Shown piece after piece: positions 1-10,389 of a stretch of 55,683 nucleotides of DNA. The position numbers were made by a program, and so were the translations under genes. A model generated the notes under the pieces. The model had not been told where the DNA came from, did no database searches, and saw only the letters and a list, made by a program, of their open reading frames with translations. The stretch's first letter is position 1. Every line of letters starts with the position of its first letter. Source of the DNA: Chara braunii (lineage: Eukaryota > Streptophyta > Charophyceae > Charales > Characeae); NCBI GenBank assembly GCA_003427395.1, contig BFEA01000338.1:1505246-1560928 (forward strand). Direction: 5' to 3'.

Positions 1-1249
1 CCGGACAATCATGATTGGGTCCGGCGGGTGCAAGAATGGTGCATGGTCCAATATATCGACGTCTGAATTTCCGAAGTGTGTCAGCTTCGGGCTGGAAGTG
101 ACGTGCGTCGACAGGAACCTCGTCGCCAACTTTGAAGGGATGGTCGATGCGAGAGCAGTTAGCGCGAGTGCCCATGCGAGCCTGGGAGTCAGCAATGCTC
201 TCACGATCCTTGTTAAGAAGCGCATCCATTTCCTTTACCCAGTCATCGAGGCCAGGGCATTTGGTGTCGGGATGGATCAAAGATGGACGGAGAAGGTCAG
301 ATGGGACACAAGGATGGTATCCCAAGTCACAGTAGTAGGGAGATATGCCAGTGACAGGTGAAATAGCGTGGTTATAAGCAATCTCTGCGTGAGCAAGGTG
401 GAAATCCCAATCAAAGTCATTCTCAACTAACTTATTGCGGATACTCCCAAGAGTTTTGTTGGTGACCTCGGTCTTTCCATCTGACTGGGGGTGATAGGCG
501 GAGGAGAGGCGGAGCTCGGAGCCATAGATCTCATGGAGTCCACGCAAGAAATGAGAAGTAAAGCGGGGATCGCGATCAGAGACGATGCTGGTGGGAAGAC
601 TATGATGAATGGCAATACGGTTGAAATATAGGGAGGCGATGTCTTTGGCGGAACTAACATACTTGCAAGGGAGGAAGTGAGCATGCTTAGTCAACCGGCA
701 GACAACGACGAAGATGGCGTCGTGGCCTCGTGGGGTAGGGGGACGAAGAGGACTGATGAAGTCCATGGAGACAGAAGTCCAACACTGAGTGGGAATGGCT
801 AAGGGTTGAAGAAGACCGTAGGGGGGGTGGTTGGGGATGTTGGCCTCCTGGCAGATCCTGCAGGTGCGGATGTACTCCTTAGTGAAGGGACGACGGTGCT
901 CCCAGTAGTAATGGAGGTAAAGGCGGTCAAGTGTCTTGAAGACACCGAGATGACCGGCTCCGCGCTGGTCGTGACACTCAGCGACAGCCCGAACGCGGAG
1001 CTGGCCAGTAAAGGGCACACATAAGCGAGGAGTACGACTACCTTGGCGACCAAGCCAGTATAGGAGTCTAGAGGGATCGAGGTGGAAGTTAGAAACGGAC
1101 TTGCCAGCCTGTAGGTCAGCGTAGATGGACTGAAACTCAGGGCACTGGGTGTATGCATGGCGGTACTCATCCAGAAAGGCAGGGTGGATAGTGGGAGCTG
1201 AAATAGTAGATACTAGTTGATGATCCTCGCATTGAAGGTCGGGGCGGCG
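1..1249 (-). CDS. pol: Pol integrase domain, continuous frame running off the left edge
   Basis: The frame follows RNase H without a break. An HHCC zinc-binding domain is visible (AECHDQRGAGHLG, then CRICQEAN). The catalytic core has Asp at 761-763 (SMDFIS), Asp at 575-577 (VSDRDPRF) and Glu at 467-469 (QSDGKTE). The second Asp and the Glu are separated by 35 residues, the DD35E spacing of retroviral-type integrases. The C-terminal part (FKVGDEV, then FRRRYIGPCTI) resembles the SH3-like and chromodomain-proximal region. No stop occurs before base 1, so the true end lies outside the window. It is intact in itself but belongs to a damaged polyprotein. Confidence 0.9.
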
Positions 1250-2520
1250 GGATAAGGCATCTGCTACGCGATTGCTTTCGCCGGAAATCTTCTTGATGGT
1301 GAAATCGAACTCGGAGAGGTCACGCCACCAACGGGCCTGACGAGAAGTGAGCTTAGGCTTCGTCTGGAAGGCGGCGAGGACAGAGTTGTCCGTCAAAACG
1401 GTGAAAGTGTGACCGTGCAAGTGATGACGACACTTCTTAACAGCGTAGACCAGCGCAAGGACCTCGCGCTCGTCCGCAGTATAGTTACGCTCAGCGGAAA
1501 GTAGCTGTCGAGATAGATAAGCAACCGGGCACTCTCCATCACGAGACTCGACTGTACCGTCATTAGCGACGTCAGGAATATAAGGGGGTGGGGCCCCTGA
1601 GGGGGTGGGCTGGATGGGTGCAAGATGAGCCGTAGTCGCCGGAGGTGGAGGAGGGAAGCGAGGAATGCGAGGGAGGCGGGACTCTGTGGAATCGGGAGAA
1701 ATAGAGGGAGCTGGGTAGACCTGAGAGAGAACAGCTCCAATAGCGAAGTCGGATGCGTCGGTGGTGACGATGAATGAACGTGAGTAATCGGGTAAGTGTA
1801 AGACATGAGCTGACGTGACAAGTCACTTGAGAGAGCAAAAAGCATCCTCGTGAGCCGGGGTCCAATGAAAAGGTAGACGTCCGCGAGTTAGAGGGGTAAG
1901 CTGGGAAGAATAATGCGCGTAATCTTTAAGAAAATGACCGTAGTAGTTGGTCAACCCAAGGAAACTACGCAGCGCAGGAAGAGAGGTAGGAGTGGGTCAG
2001 TCGACAATGGCCTGAATCTTCGAGTCGTTCATGTGGAGTCCGTGCTCGGAGACCTGATGCCCAAGGAAGTCGACTTTGGGTTGAGCAAAGCTGCATTTGG
2101 AAACCTTCGCATAGAACCCGTGGTCGCGTAGTCGCTGCAGGACAGTGCGAAGGTGGGTCAGGTGATCCTCTAGGGTACGACTGTAAATCAGGATGTCGTC
2201 AATGTAGACTAGAACATAGTCCTCAAGAAAGTCTTGGAACATCGTGTTCATAGCCGTCTGGAAAGTGGCGGGGGCATTACAGAGACTGAAAGGCATGACG
2301 GTAAACTCGTAGTGCCCGAAACGAGAACGAAAAGCGGTCTTGGGCTGGTCCTCCTCGGCTACGCGGATCTGGTGATATCCGCTATGAAGATCAATCTTCG
2401 TGAAGAAATGGTGGTCGGCGAGGCGGTCAAACAGATCATCCGCGCGAGGCATGGGATAGCTATTGTTGACCATGTAGTGGTTCACACGGTAGTCAATACA
2501 GAGACGAAGGAAGCGAGAAA
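1250..2520 (-). pseudogene. pol: Pol reverse transcriptase and RNase H domains, two stops
   Basis: RT palm motifs are clear: LCIDYR, then FFTKIDLHSGYHQIRV, FRSRFGHYEF, and the catalytic YIDD box (Asp codons 2195-2200), followed by FLGHQVSEHG. TGA codons sit at 1997-1999, directly after IVD where the family has Trp, and at 1823-1825. The RNase H part follows: TTDASDFAIGAVLSQV, an unusual Pro/Thr-rich insertion of about 50 residues, then VAYLSRQLL, TADEREVLALVYAVKK, VLTDN and VADALSRRPD. The insertion between the first two RNase H strands is atypical. Active-site acidic residues are present, but the gene is broken. Confidence 0.9.
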
Positions 2521-3185
2521 GTGAAATGGGCTAGCAGGGGTAGAGGAGGTTAAGTAAGCTGAGGAATCAGGAGGGTCGGGGGGCTCGGGAGGTGGTGGAT
2601 CGAGCTCGACCAACTCAACGTCCTGATGCATGGAGTTGCAGGTGAGGAGATCCGTGATGTCGACAACATAAAGTTCTACATCAGGCTCACGAAGGAGGTG
2701 GTGGAATTGGGTAGGTGTACAGATGGTGACATTAACAGGGTGGGGAAGAGTAGAGTCCGATTTGCCCAACAACGGAATACGATATTGTTTCCCATCCTTG
2801 GCGTCGAGGACGAGATCGTTGTGGGTCCAATCGGGGCCGACAAGGGAGAACTGATGGGAGTAGGCAGTGTCAAGAACAAGATCATATAGGGTTTCCAGGG
2901 CATCAAAGGTCCACTTGTCATAGAACCGAGGGGCCTTGCGAAGACTGTGGGGCATCCGCAGGGGGAAGGAGAATGGAAGATCAGGCACCACCGAATCGGC
3001 GAAGAATTTGGCGTGATTGTCGCCAAGCGTGACACTGACAGTGGAAGGGTAGGCGGATGTATAGAGAGATGCCTCCTTAACTACGCGAGGATGAATGAAG
3101 TCGCCTGTAGAGCCAGAGTCTCATAGTGCGCGATACACTCTAGTAGAGGTCCCAAGGCGCACTGGAATAATCGGTAAGGTGCGAT
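2482..3185 (-). pseudogene. pol: Pol N-terminal part: retropepsin-like aspartic protease
   Basis: The aspartic protease active-site motif DSGSTG is encoded with its Asp codon at 3118-3120. It is preceded by a strand-like segment ending in VYRAL and followed by DFIHPRVV, as in Ty3-type proteases. A TGA lies directly before the catalytic Asp (3121-3123). The downstream frame stays open to 2482 through a linker rich in Asp, Glu and Pro. It then stops where the reverse transcriptase frame (shifted) begins. The roughly 90 residues normally found between protease and the RT motif LCIDYR are missing, so an internal deletion with frame change near 2500-2530 is likely. Confidence 0.8.
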
Positions 3186-3505
3186 CGGGATTGTGTAGGC
3201 GCTGAGACATCGTGGACAGGGTGCGCTCTTTAACACACTCAAGGTCCAAGAAGTCGATGATATCCTCGGTGCAATAAGGGAAGCACTGCAGCGGACCGTG
3301 CGAAGAGAACGTCTGGTAGGAGGACGTGAAGGAGGGGGGTCACGAGGGATGCTAGGCAAGGAAGGAGAAGGCATACTAGTGTCGATAGGGTCACCCAAAG
3401 ATAAGGTTGGACCAGAGTCATCGGGAAGAGTAGCAAGCTGTGCAAAGGTAGAGTTGTGAATGGGTATGCCTTCTACAGGAGAGTGAGGGGAATGGGACAT
3501 CACAA

Positions 3506-4543
3506 CTACGTGGGTGCTGCGTTGGAGGTCGAGACGGGGAGAACAACCTGAGGGCGAGCCTGTTGTGCGAAGTGACTCTGGAGGGCGTCTGCATACGGGC
3601 AGGTAGAGGAGGTATGGCCGGCGAGGCGGCAGCGGGTGCAGATGCCTCGTGTGCGAAGGTCCTCACTGTCAGCGATGGTCAAGCGGCTGCAAGGGAACAC
3701 AAAGCCCGCTAGGAGGGGTAGTTGAGTGACCGTAGAGCGAGTCCTAGAGGATGAGGGCTGACGTCGGAGGAGGGTGGAAAGGGCCCGGACAAGACGGTCG
3801 TCATGGGAAGAGGCGTCGTCCTCCCCGAGGGACTGAGGGCCGGGTCCTTGATCTGGGTCACTTGCAGAATCATCTGAGGCAGTGCCATCATCAATGCTCG
3901 ACGGATCACAAAGCAGCGCATTTAAGCGACGGGAGAGGAATCGTCCAGAACCTCTACGAGGGCCACAACGGTATGTGGAGGACTGTCAAGGCTGGGAGGG
4001 GCAAGGTGCTGCAGTAGTAGCGGAATGGGCAGCAGCGGACTTAGGCGAGGGGCCGACGAGTGGAACATAAGTGAGATGAATGGCCCTACCAATGTTGAAA
4101 GCCTCCGGTAAGGTGGGTGTCGAATACGCCAACATCTGCAACTTGAATGGTTGGGGTAGGCCTGCGCGGAATCGTTGGATCATGGTGTCCTCTGGTATGG
4201 CTGTGATGGGAATCTGAGCGCGTACACGGTGGAATGCCGTGATGTATGACTCTAAGGCATTGTTGCCACCAAGCCATCTGATCTCAGCCACACGGGTAAT
4301 CGGGGCGCGGGTTGGCGCGGGGCGAGAAAAATACTGCTGAAGGAAGTCGCGAAACTCGGGATAAGACATGCCCTCATGTACACCGCGCTGTGAGCGAAGG
4401 GCGAGGAAGTCACGCAAGGTGGAGACTGCACGACCTGTAAAGCGAGAGGACATCTCGACGGGCCACAGTTCCATGGCGACACCATGGTAGCGAAGCTGCT
4501 CCTCAGCAGTAGTGATCCATCCTTGGAGCTCCGAGAATCCCAA
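3506..4543 (-). pseudogene. gag: Retroelement Gag (capsid plus zinc knuckle), one in-frame stop
   Basis: Structural protein that would package element RNA. The frame opens without an ATG near 4543. It begins with a capsid-like stretch (GFSELQGWITTAEEQLRYHG), followed by a typical retrotransposon Gag helical region. A TGA at 3986-3988 interrupts it. The same frame resumes through an acidic linker to a CX2CX4HX4C zinc knuckle (CTRCRLAGHTSSTC, about 3599-3640) and ends at 3506. The N-terminus looks truncated: an ATG at 4578 lies in another frame, and the frame used here has a stop just upstream. Pol starts in a different frame, so Gag-Pol fusion would need a frameshift. Confidence 0.85.
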
Positions 4544-4578
4544 CCACCTTCGACACTTATACCCCTCGCTTTAGCCAT

Positions 4579-5034
4579 ACAAGCCCCAAAACCTCCTGTC
4601 CAACCAACCTTAATTAAAATACTCTATACCTTTGTTAAATGACCATTCAATAAAAGTCCAGGTGAAACCTTAATAAAACAACGAAATCACCAGGGCTAAA
4701 GTCTTTTAGGTTGAGTGTAGAGGGAGAGTTGAAATTGAGTCGTAGACCGACGAATCGGCAACCGACCTGTTATCAGTGATAACAGTAAGTGATCCTCAAG
4801 GGATCAAGCTGGATCTAGCCCTGAACTTGGATCAAATGATCAAAAGGACCTATAACACACGACAAACCAATCCCCAAGCTAAGATCATAAGTGTATGGAG
4901 AATACAACTTCATAATACATCCTCACTCAAAATCTCCTTATAAGCTAAACCTAAGTCTACTTTTAAGTCAGTGCTTAAGCTAAAGGTAGACCAACTGCAA
5001 AATCTCCCCTATTCTGAGTGGATCGCCTGAATCA
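4579..5034. other. Non-coding AT-rich stretch upstream of gag with two short palindromes
   Basis: No reading frame is supported here. CTGTTATCA (4767-4775) and TGATAACAG (4777-4785) form a perfect 9-bp inverted repeat around one base. TGATCC (4790-4795) and GGATCA (4801-4806) form a second small hairpin directly after it. Position relative to Gag suggests retroelement leader, but no primer-binding site was recognised. Confidence 0.5.
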
Positions 5035-5640
5035 CCACCTGTCAAAATATAATCTATCTCCTTTAAACTAAGAAAATTTTGGCAGCGCTTCCCGTAGAAA
5101 AAGTGTATTTTCATAATTTATATAAGCCCAGATATGAGAGCAGAAATAATCTCTAACTCCAGGAAAGTCAAACTTTGTCTAACTCCCTGATTTAGTAAAA
5201 ATTTGGGCAGCACTCCCTTTACAAAGGGAGACTTCGTTGATTTATACTAAGTCAGATTTGAACTCACAAGACAAACTTGAGTTCAATTTAGATAAGATTT
5301 AACTAACTCCTCAGTTTTCGAGAAATTTCGGCAGCACTCCCTCTAGAAAAGTGCTCTCCCAAAATTTATACAAAGCGAGGTCCAGAATTCGATAATAACT
5401 TTGACTTCCCAAAGTCCAATTTTGTCTAACTCCCTGAATTAGTAAAAATTTGGGCAGCACTCCCTCTAGAAAATGAGACTTTTCATATTTATACTAATTC
5501 ATATATAGAAAAGACAAGTTGAACTCTGACAAGTCAAAAGTTGACTCACTTTTTAGATTTGTAGAAATTTCGGCAGCGCTTCCCGTAGGAAAAGTAGCTT
5601 GCCAAGATTTATACAAAACCAAGTATAAGAAAAGATCTCA
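5035..5640. repeat. Tandem array, five copies of a ~122-bp unit with a hairpin and TTTATA box
   Basis: Units begin at the shared GGCAGCRCTYCC motif at 5081, 5206, 5330, 5453 and 5572 (periods 125, 124, 123 and 119). Each copy is preceded by AAATTTSGG and followed within about 40 bases by TTTATA. Several copies can fold with different arms, for example AGCACT/AGTGCT in copy 3 and CTCCCTTT/AAGGGAG in copy 2. This looks like a leader or subterminal tandem repeat rather than coding DNA. Confidence 0.8.
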
Positions 5641-5904
5641 GAAAATGCAGGAATTGACCTAAGTAAAAAACGTTATTACAGAAAATGCATGAATTGACAC
5701 TAACTCATATGACTCTAGCACGTGGCGAGCAACTAAAGCAACTACCTATAAAACTGAAACCTAAACAAACTAGTCATCCCATCCAGTCACATGCAAACCA
5801 AACCACGAATGTAAGTATTCCCACTATCCCAAGTTCATTCCATATAAATAGTTCGTGAATTTTCAAGTTCTTGAATCCTTATACCCATCTTACATAAGAC
5901 ATAG

Positions 5905-6589
5905 AGTTGGACCATTCGCCATGGAAACAATGCCCAACTTGTCTTTATGATATACACGAACAGGTTGCACAACTACTTCTTTCTTCTTTTGGGCAGATGA
6001 CTAGACCATTCGCCATGGAAACAATGCCTAGTGGCCCTGAGCTGTTTAATATCCAAAGATTAAGTATTTATCTGACTTTGTTTTCGAAAAAGAAAGGACA
6101 AATATGGGCAGGGGACTAAACCATTCACAGTAGAAACAATGTTCAGCTTGCCCAAACAATTTTCATTTATACTTTGTATTTTCCATTTTCTCTTCTTAAT
6201 CATATGGCTTAACGCTGGACCATTCACAGTAGAAACAATGCCCAGCTGCCAGTTCACATGCAAATATACATAAAGTACTTTCTTTATACTCAATTTAATT
6301 TATGTGCGTGGTTTTCAGGCTAAACCATTCACCATGGAAACAATGCTTAGCCTTAGACCAAAAATCCTCCCTCAGAATAAACAAGAACTTAAACTCCTTC
6401 AATCAGGCAAACCCCCAGAGTTAACTAGAGCAACCAGGCCATTCACCGTGGAAACAATGCCTGGTCTCCCAGAAAACAACTAAATAAACACAGCAACGAG
6501 GCCATTCACCATGGAAACAATGCCTGGTCCTTCAGAAAACAGTCAAATAAACACAGCCCTGAGTCATTCACCATAAAAACAATGCTCAG
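5905..6589. repeat. Array of eight hairpins: constant loop, stems that covary
   Basis: Eight copies of a core CATT-CRCCATGGAAAC-AATG (allowing a few changes) lie at intervals of about 60-110 bp. Outer stems differ between copies but usually stay complementary: AGTTGG/CCAACT (5905-5910 with its partner ending at 5939), ACTAG/CTAGT (6000-6004, 6028-6032), GCTGG/CCAGC (6214-6218, 6242-6246), GGCTAA/TTAGCC (6318-6323, 6347-6352), ACCAGG/CCTGGT (6433-6438, 6460-6465) and CTGAG/CTCAG (6559-6563, 6585-6589). The copies near 6105 and 6490 pair less well. Two further copies lie inverted at the right edge. Confidence 0.85.
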
Positions 6590-7107
6590 ACTTTGGTTGA
6601 CCCTTCCAAACGCATGCAAGACTACCTTCCTCCCACCTTCCCCCAGTTCATGTCTTAATCTGCTTTTAGACAAAAATAAACTGAAACTTATGCTTCACTC
6701 TCACACATTCTTTCCCTTTGATCTAATTGAATTCTGAAAGCAAGTAATAATCATAGGGACAATCGCATGCATACAATAGTCATACTGCAGGGAGATAGGC
6801 AAACATAGGTGATAGTGGGTTATATAAATGAAAGATAGTATACCTGAAAGTTCCCTGCCTCCAGAACTCCTCCTGAGTTCCGGCAGAGCTCCAACAATCG
6901 GTGGGTAGAGTCCCCACAGAGTCTTGACGCGGATTTACGGGTTGCGATCCCGCCTGCCGCCTTCCTCTCGTAACCAAGGACTTAGACTTAGAGTAAGAAA
7001 GGTAGAAAAAGAAAGATGTGAGTCTCTGAGATCCAAGAGTGGTTCACTCAAACTCACGTGAGAGGGCCTTGATCCCTTGACGCGCCTGAGGGCCCCGCAA
7101 TGGCGGC
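6471..7107 (+). repeat. Inverted block A, left copy
   Basis: This segment matches the reverse complement of 55042-55683. Shared stretches include the last two hairpins, the CTTCCTCCCACCTTCCCCC run, the CATGCATACAA motif, the CCTGCCTCCAGAAC region and GCGCCTGAGGGCCCC. Divergence is moderate, with scattered N in the right copy. On the minus strand CAG|GTATAC near 6840 is splice-donor-like (AG|GTAAAT in the right copy). The match runs to the right edge of the window, so the full block is longer. Confidence 0.85.
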
Positions 7108-8559
7108 CAAAACCCGCCGCCGCTGGTCAACTGACGTCAAACCACCAGTTGTTGACTTCCCTCCCAACAACCGCAGCCTCTCCGCAACGCCTGCAACTCT
7201 AGGTGCAATGGCCACTTGTAAGCCCACGAGCTTATGACCCGCTGTCAACTACTCCAGCCAGCTGGCCGAACAACGCATCAGCCCTCAACACTCCAGGTCC
7301 TTGGCTCGCTTGCAGCTAGTTGAAGAGGTGGATGGCACCCTGACCATCAGGCAACTAGGCCTCACATTAGTCAGCAGGCCGCTTACTACGCCACAATCCG
7401 CTCCTTACTGTTTCACACATCAAGATGCGGCGCACACCGACCGAACTGATAAGCCTTCCAAACCCGTGGACTAGCTTGAACGGCCAAGCGGACGACCGAG
7501 TGCGGGCTGACCGCCGGATCCAAACACCGTCCGCCGCACCCGCTTATACGAGTACCCAAGGCTTGGCACTGGTGGTCACAACCAGCAAACCAAAGGTAGG
7601 TCCAATCTTTGCTCTTGCTATTAGTCTGCAGATAGTCACCCGGAGTGACGAGCAGCCCCCCCCCCCGATCAATAGCTAGCAAGGCCTACAGTCTCTTCGG
7701 TCGGCCCCAATCTACTTCGCCTTCGTGGAATAAGCAGGCTCTGGCCTTGGGGTAAGTCTGCGACCTCGCCCCCTCCTCCGTTCTTCGCTACTCTTGTTGG
7801 CTGCCCGATAGTACCTCGATCAGTCGATAAGTACAAGGCCCCCACTTGTTACTATTCTGCCAGTTGGTAGGAAGGACGGCACATCGACCACAGGTAGGCT
7901 CCTCCTTCATAGTTCATTGCACTCCCCGCCCACCAACAGGTAAGTCTTCAGCCTCGCGGCTGTCCTCTCACTACCTTTTCAACAGAATAAGAAAAAATTG
8001 AATGAATCTGACCGTATATGCGGTTAGATTCATCCTCCTTTTTTTTTTTTTTTTTTTGCAAAAGCTAACTATTCCCCCGCAACTTTTCTGATTACTAACT
8101 CAGTCTATGATAACTCCTTAATCTACCTATCTACTACTAAATCTAACAACAAATCTGACACCGCCCGCCCTCAAAACTCTCTCAACGCCCTCTTTTCTGC
8201 ATGTGCCCGGCGTGTATTCACGTCCAGGTTCGTTCATTCCTTCGTCGTTCTTCCGTCCCCTCCGCGCAGCTCACGTCCTCACTAACTTGAGTCCTATACT
8301 ACTAACACCGAAACGGAGTGCGTCATCATGCTCACCTCGGGCCAAAACACTAGTTTACCATCTTCCTTCACTTGATTCCCTCAAGAATCGAGTGAGATCT
8401 CGTTCTCTCACTCCTCGTCTCCACCATCTCTATAGCTCCACACGGCACATTCTTCATCTACTTTCTATCTTACTAACCCATAGCCAAATCCGGCTGCATA
8501 GTCTAATTCGCAATTACTAAACGCCCCTAACTCGCAACTCCACCCTCCTGATTTCGTCC
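7108..8559. other. No supported gene; diverged spacer between inverted blocks A and B
   Basis: C-rich DNA with GGTAAGT-like donors near 7750 and 7940, a C-run at 7658-7667 and a poly-T tract at about 8038-8057. Reading frames here lack recognisable motifs and are judged accidental. Correspondence with 53.9-55.0 kb on the other side is weak. Confidence 0.5.
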
Positions 8560-8960
8560 GAAAATGCATGAGTTATGCATTTTTCATCCCTTCTTCTTCT
8601 TTATTCATCGCCATAGCCCCGACGCATTAACCTTTTCCCACTAACGCTAATTTTACTGACTTTTGTCCTATTCCGATCATAGATTCGGACTCGCCCATCA
8701 TAAAACCCCCTGTTTAAGTTCCCCTATCGCTTGGTTTCACTGAGAGACAAACGAGATACTTAACCTCACCTTCCGGCCATCTCCATTTCTGAAAACCTCC
8801 GTGCGCTAACTTCCTTACTAATCTCCCTATCTACAAATCCTCATCTAAATCTAACACCCCTATCGAATTCGCCCTACAGAGAAACCTTGTAATTGGCTCT
8901 TTCCCCGCCCGTTTTCCTCAAGGAACGGGCGGGCTCCACGTTCTTTGCCCCTTCCTGCTC
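8560..8960 (+). repeat. Inverted block B, left copy, with a conserved GC-rich hairpin
   Basis: Weakly matches the reverse complement of about 53650-53900. The best landmark is a hairpin: CCCGCCCGTT (8904-8913), a 10-base loop, then AACGGGCGGG (8924-8933). The right counterpart has GCCCGTT (53677-53683), also a 10-base loop, and AACGGGC (53694-53700). The CGCCATAGCCC motif nearby is also shared. Confidence 0.55.
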
Positions 8961-9589
8961 CTTCCCATTTCCGCCATGGCCCACTCACCTTCCCCGCACG
9001 TACCCTGCGCAGAATCCCAACCCGGTTCGTCCTCCCCGCCGGCTTCTGCTTTCCTACCTCGGCACTTTAGCCCTCGCTTGCTGCGCCCGCTGCCGCTTGC
9101 CTCCTCCGCTCGCGGTCTGTGCCGACCGGTACTTCCCGCGCCCGACGACGGGTCTTTCCATTCGCCCCCCTCCGCTCTTCGCCTGTGCCCGACTCTCTGC
9201 ACCTACCGCAACATCCCACCCAATTTAACTTGATCCCCTGTTTTGCCTTGCTTTTGTCGCTGCCCTCTCTGTTCCCCTGGCCTCTGCAGTGCCTAGTCCT
9301 TCTTCTGCGCCAGCGCCCATCGCCTGCCGCTCTGTGGTGTTGTTTACTCCGCCCGACCGGACCCGCGCCCACTGCTTTACTGCCTTCTCCAGTCTTCGGG
9401 CTTCCCACAGACCTTACATAACGCGCGGAGTCAGCGCTTCCGTGCGGCTTACCATAGATACCAACGAATGGCTGGGGGCTCCTCCTTGATTTATACTTTG
9501 GTGACTCGATGGTCTGCCCTTTCCCATAGGCCCTTCGTACCCCTTGGCGCTAACACGGTACCGTGTCCCAAGGCGGAACGGGACCGTTA
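8961..9589. other. GC-rich non-coding stretch
   Basis: Overlapping open frames on both strands reflect C-rich composition with few stop codons. None carries a recognisable domain. No gene is supported. Confidence 0.5.
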
Positions 9590-10389
9590 ATGGAAATAAA
9601 ATAAAATAAACTAGTAGTAATAATAATAAAAAAAACAAAACCGGCAAGAAAAAGTGGAGGAACTACAAACACCCTGCCTCCCCCGCGGGTCGGGCCCGCC
9701 GCCTCGCCCCTTAACAAAAACTGAGGGGGATAGCCCCGTTGGGCCCTCAACCCCTNAGGTTTTGCTCCACGCTACTCCGCTGCCGCTGCGTCAACGCCCC
9801 GCTAGCCTCGATCCCCGAACCTCCATAGTGTCAACCCAATGCCGTAGCCTATAGGGATATGCCCAAGCCTGAGACTAGCGCTCGCAAAGTACCATACAAG
9901 GCAGTGCGGCGCGGCGCTTTTGGGCCAACAAAAACGGCTGCGCGGCTCCCAGTCCCCGCACCGGCTGGCTTATATCATGCCATAATTACCCCGCGCACCA
10001 TCCTACGACATCCGGCTCACCGTACGAAATCGCGGCGTTATTTCCGATGCCGTTGTCGGGGTCGTTTTTCCGTACGCGTGCTTAACTTGGTCTAAAGTAC
10101 CAAAAGAAAATATCCTTAATTCTTGCTTAATCAAGATTAAATAAATAATGATAATATCACCAAGCAAAACGATCGAGGTCTGGGCCGGCTTCACGATCAA
10201 CAACAGAAAAGAATCACGGGCGCCTTAAACCTGTGCGCCCACGCACTCGCTATTGTGGTCAACCATCCTGTCAACGTAAATTACAGACGCAGCCTTGCCC
10301 AGCGCGGTATACTTAACTCTAAACCACACTATTTTCTGTCACTTGCAAAAACCAGGGCGGATACCCTTGTAAGGGTATTCGCACCGACA
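9590..10389 (+). repeat. Inverted block C, left copy; inner end is TGTCGGTGCG on the minus strand
   Basis: Matches the reverse complement of 51619-52370 along most of its length. Shared landmarks are GGATAGCCC, CCTCGATCCCC, CCTATAGGG, GCCCAAGCCTGAGAC, the TATAAG box, GACCCCGACAACGG-type sequence, a TTAATCAAGATTAAATAA-like region and CACTCGCTATTGTGGTCAAC. Similarity ends sharply at 10389 (minus-strand TGTCGG). A near-perfect palindrome (ATACCCTT 10361-10368, AAGGGTAT 10371-10378) lies 11 bases inside the boundary. A TG start fits an LTR 5' end; long TIR ends are the alternative. Confidence 0.85.
9969..9974 (-). promoter_or_regulatory. TATA-like box conserved in both copies of block C
   Basis: TATAAG on the minus strand, pointing left and outward. 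It is conserved at 52035-52040 on the plus strand in the inverted copy, again pointing outward. Flanking bases (GGCATG before, CAGCCGG-like after) are shared. This supports a promoter inside the block, as in an LTR, but there is no expression evidence. Confidence 0.45.

Larger units (their letters stand above)
1..4578 (-). mobile_element. Ty3/gypsy-type LTR retroelement, internal region (decayed, cut by left edge)
   Basis: Reading leftward, the order is Gag with a zinc knuckle, retropepsin, reverse transcriptase, RNase H and DD35E integrase. Integrase after RNase H is the Ty3/gypsy order. Pol continues off the left edge, so the 3' LTR is outside the window. I see four in-frame TGA codons (3986-3988, 3121-3123, 1997-1999, 1823-1825) and one frame change with an apparent deletion near 2500-2530, so the copy is not coding-competent. 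No clear tRNA-type primer-binding site was found upstream of Gag. Whether the hairpin-rich DNA at 4.6-10.4 kb is its own leader and 5' LTR remains open. Confidence 0.9.

Noticed and set aside
5035-5640. Hammerhead-type ribozyme repeats
   Set aside because: The required CUGAUGA and GAAA core pairing was not found in the units.
5035-6589. CRISPR array
   Set aside because: Repeats are long and diverged with variable stems, spacing is irregular, no cas genes are present, and the setting is eukaryotic.
4579-7107. tRNA primer-binding site for the leftward retroelement
   Set aside because: No TGGTATCAGAGC-like sequence or other recognisable tRNA 3' complement was found on the minus strand upstream of gag.
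8893-9489. Overlapping Pro/Arg/Ser-rich frames on both strands
   Set aside because: Composition effect in GC-rich DNA; no start context, domain or conservation in the right-hand counterpart.
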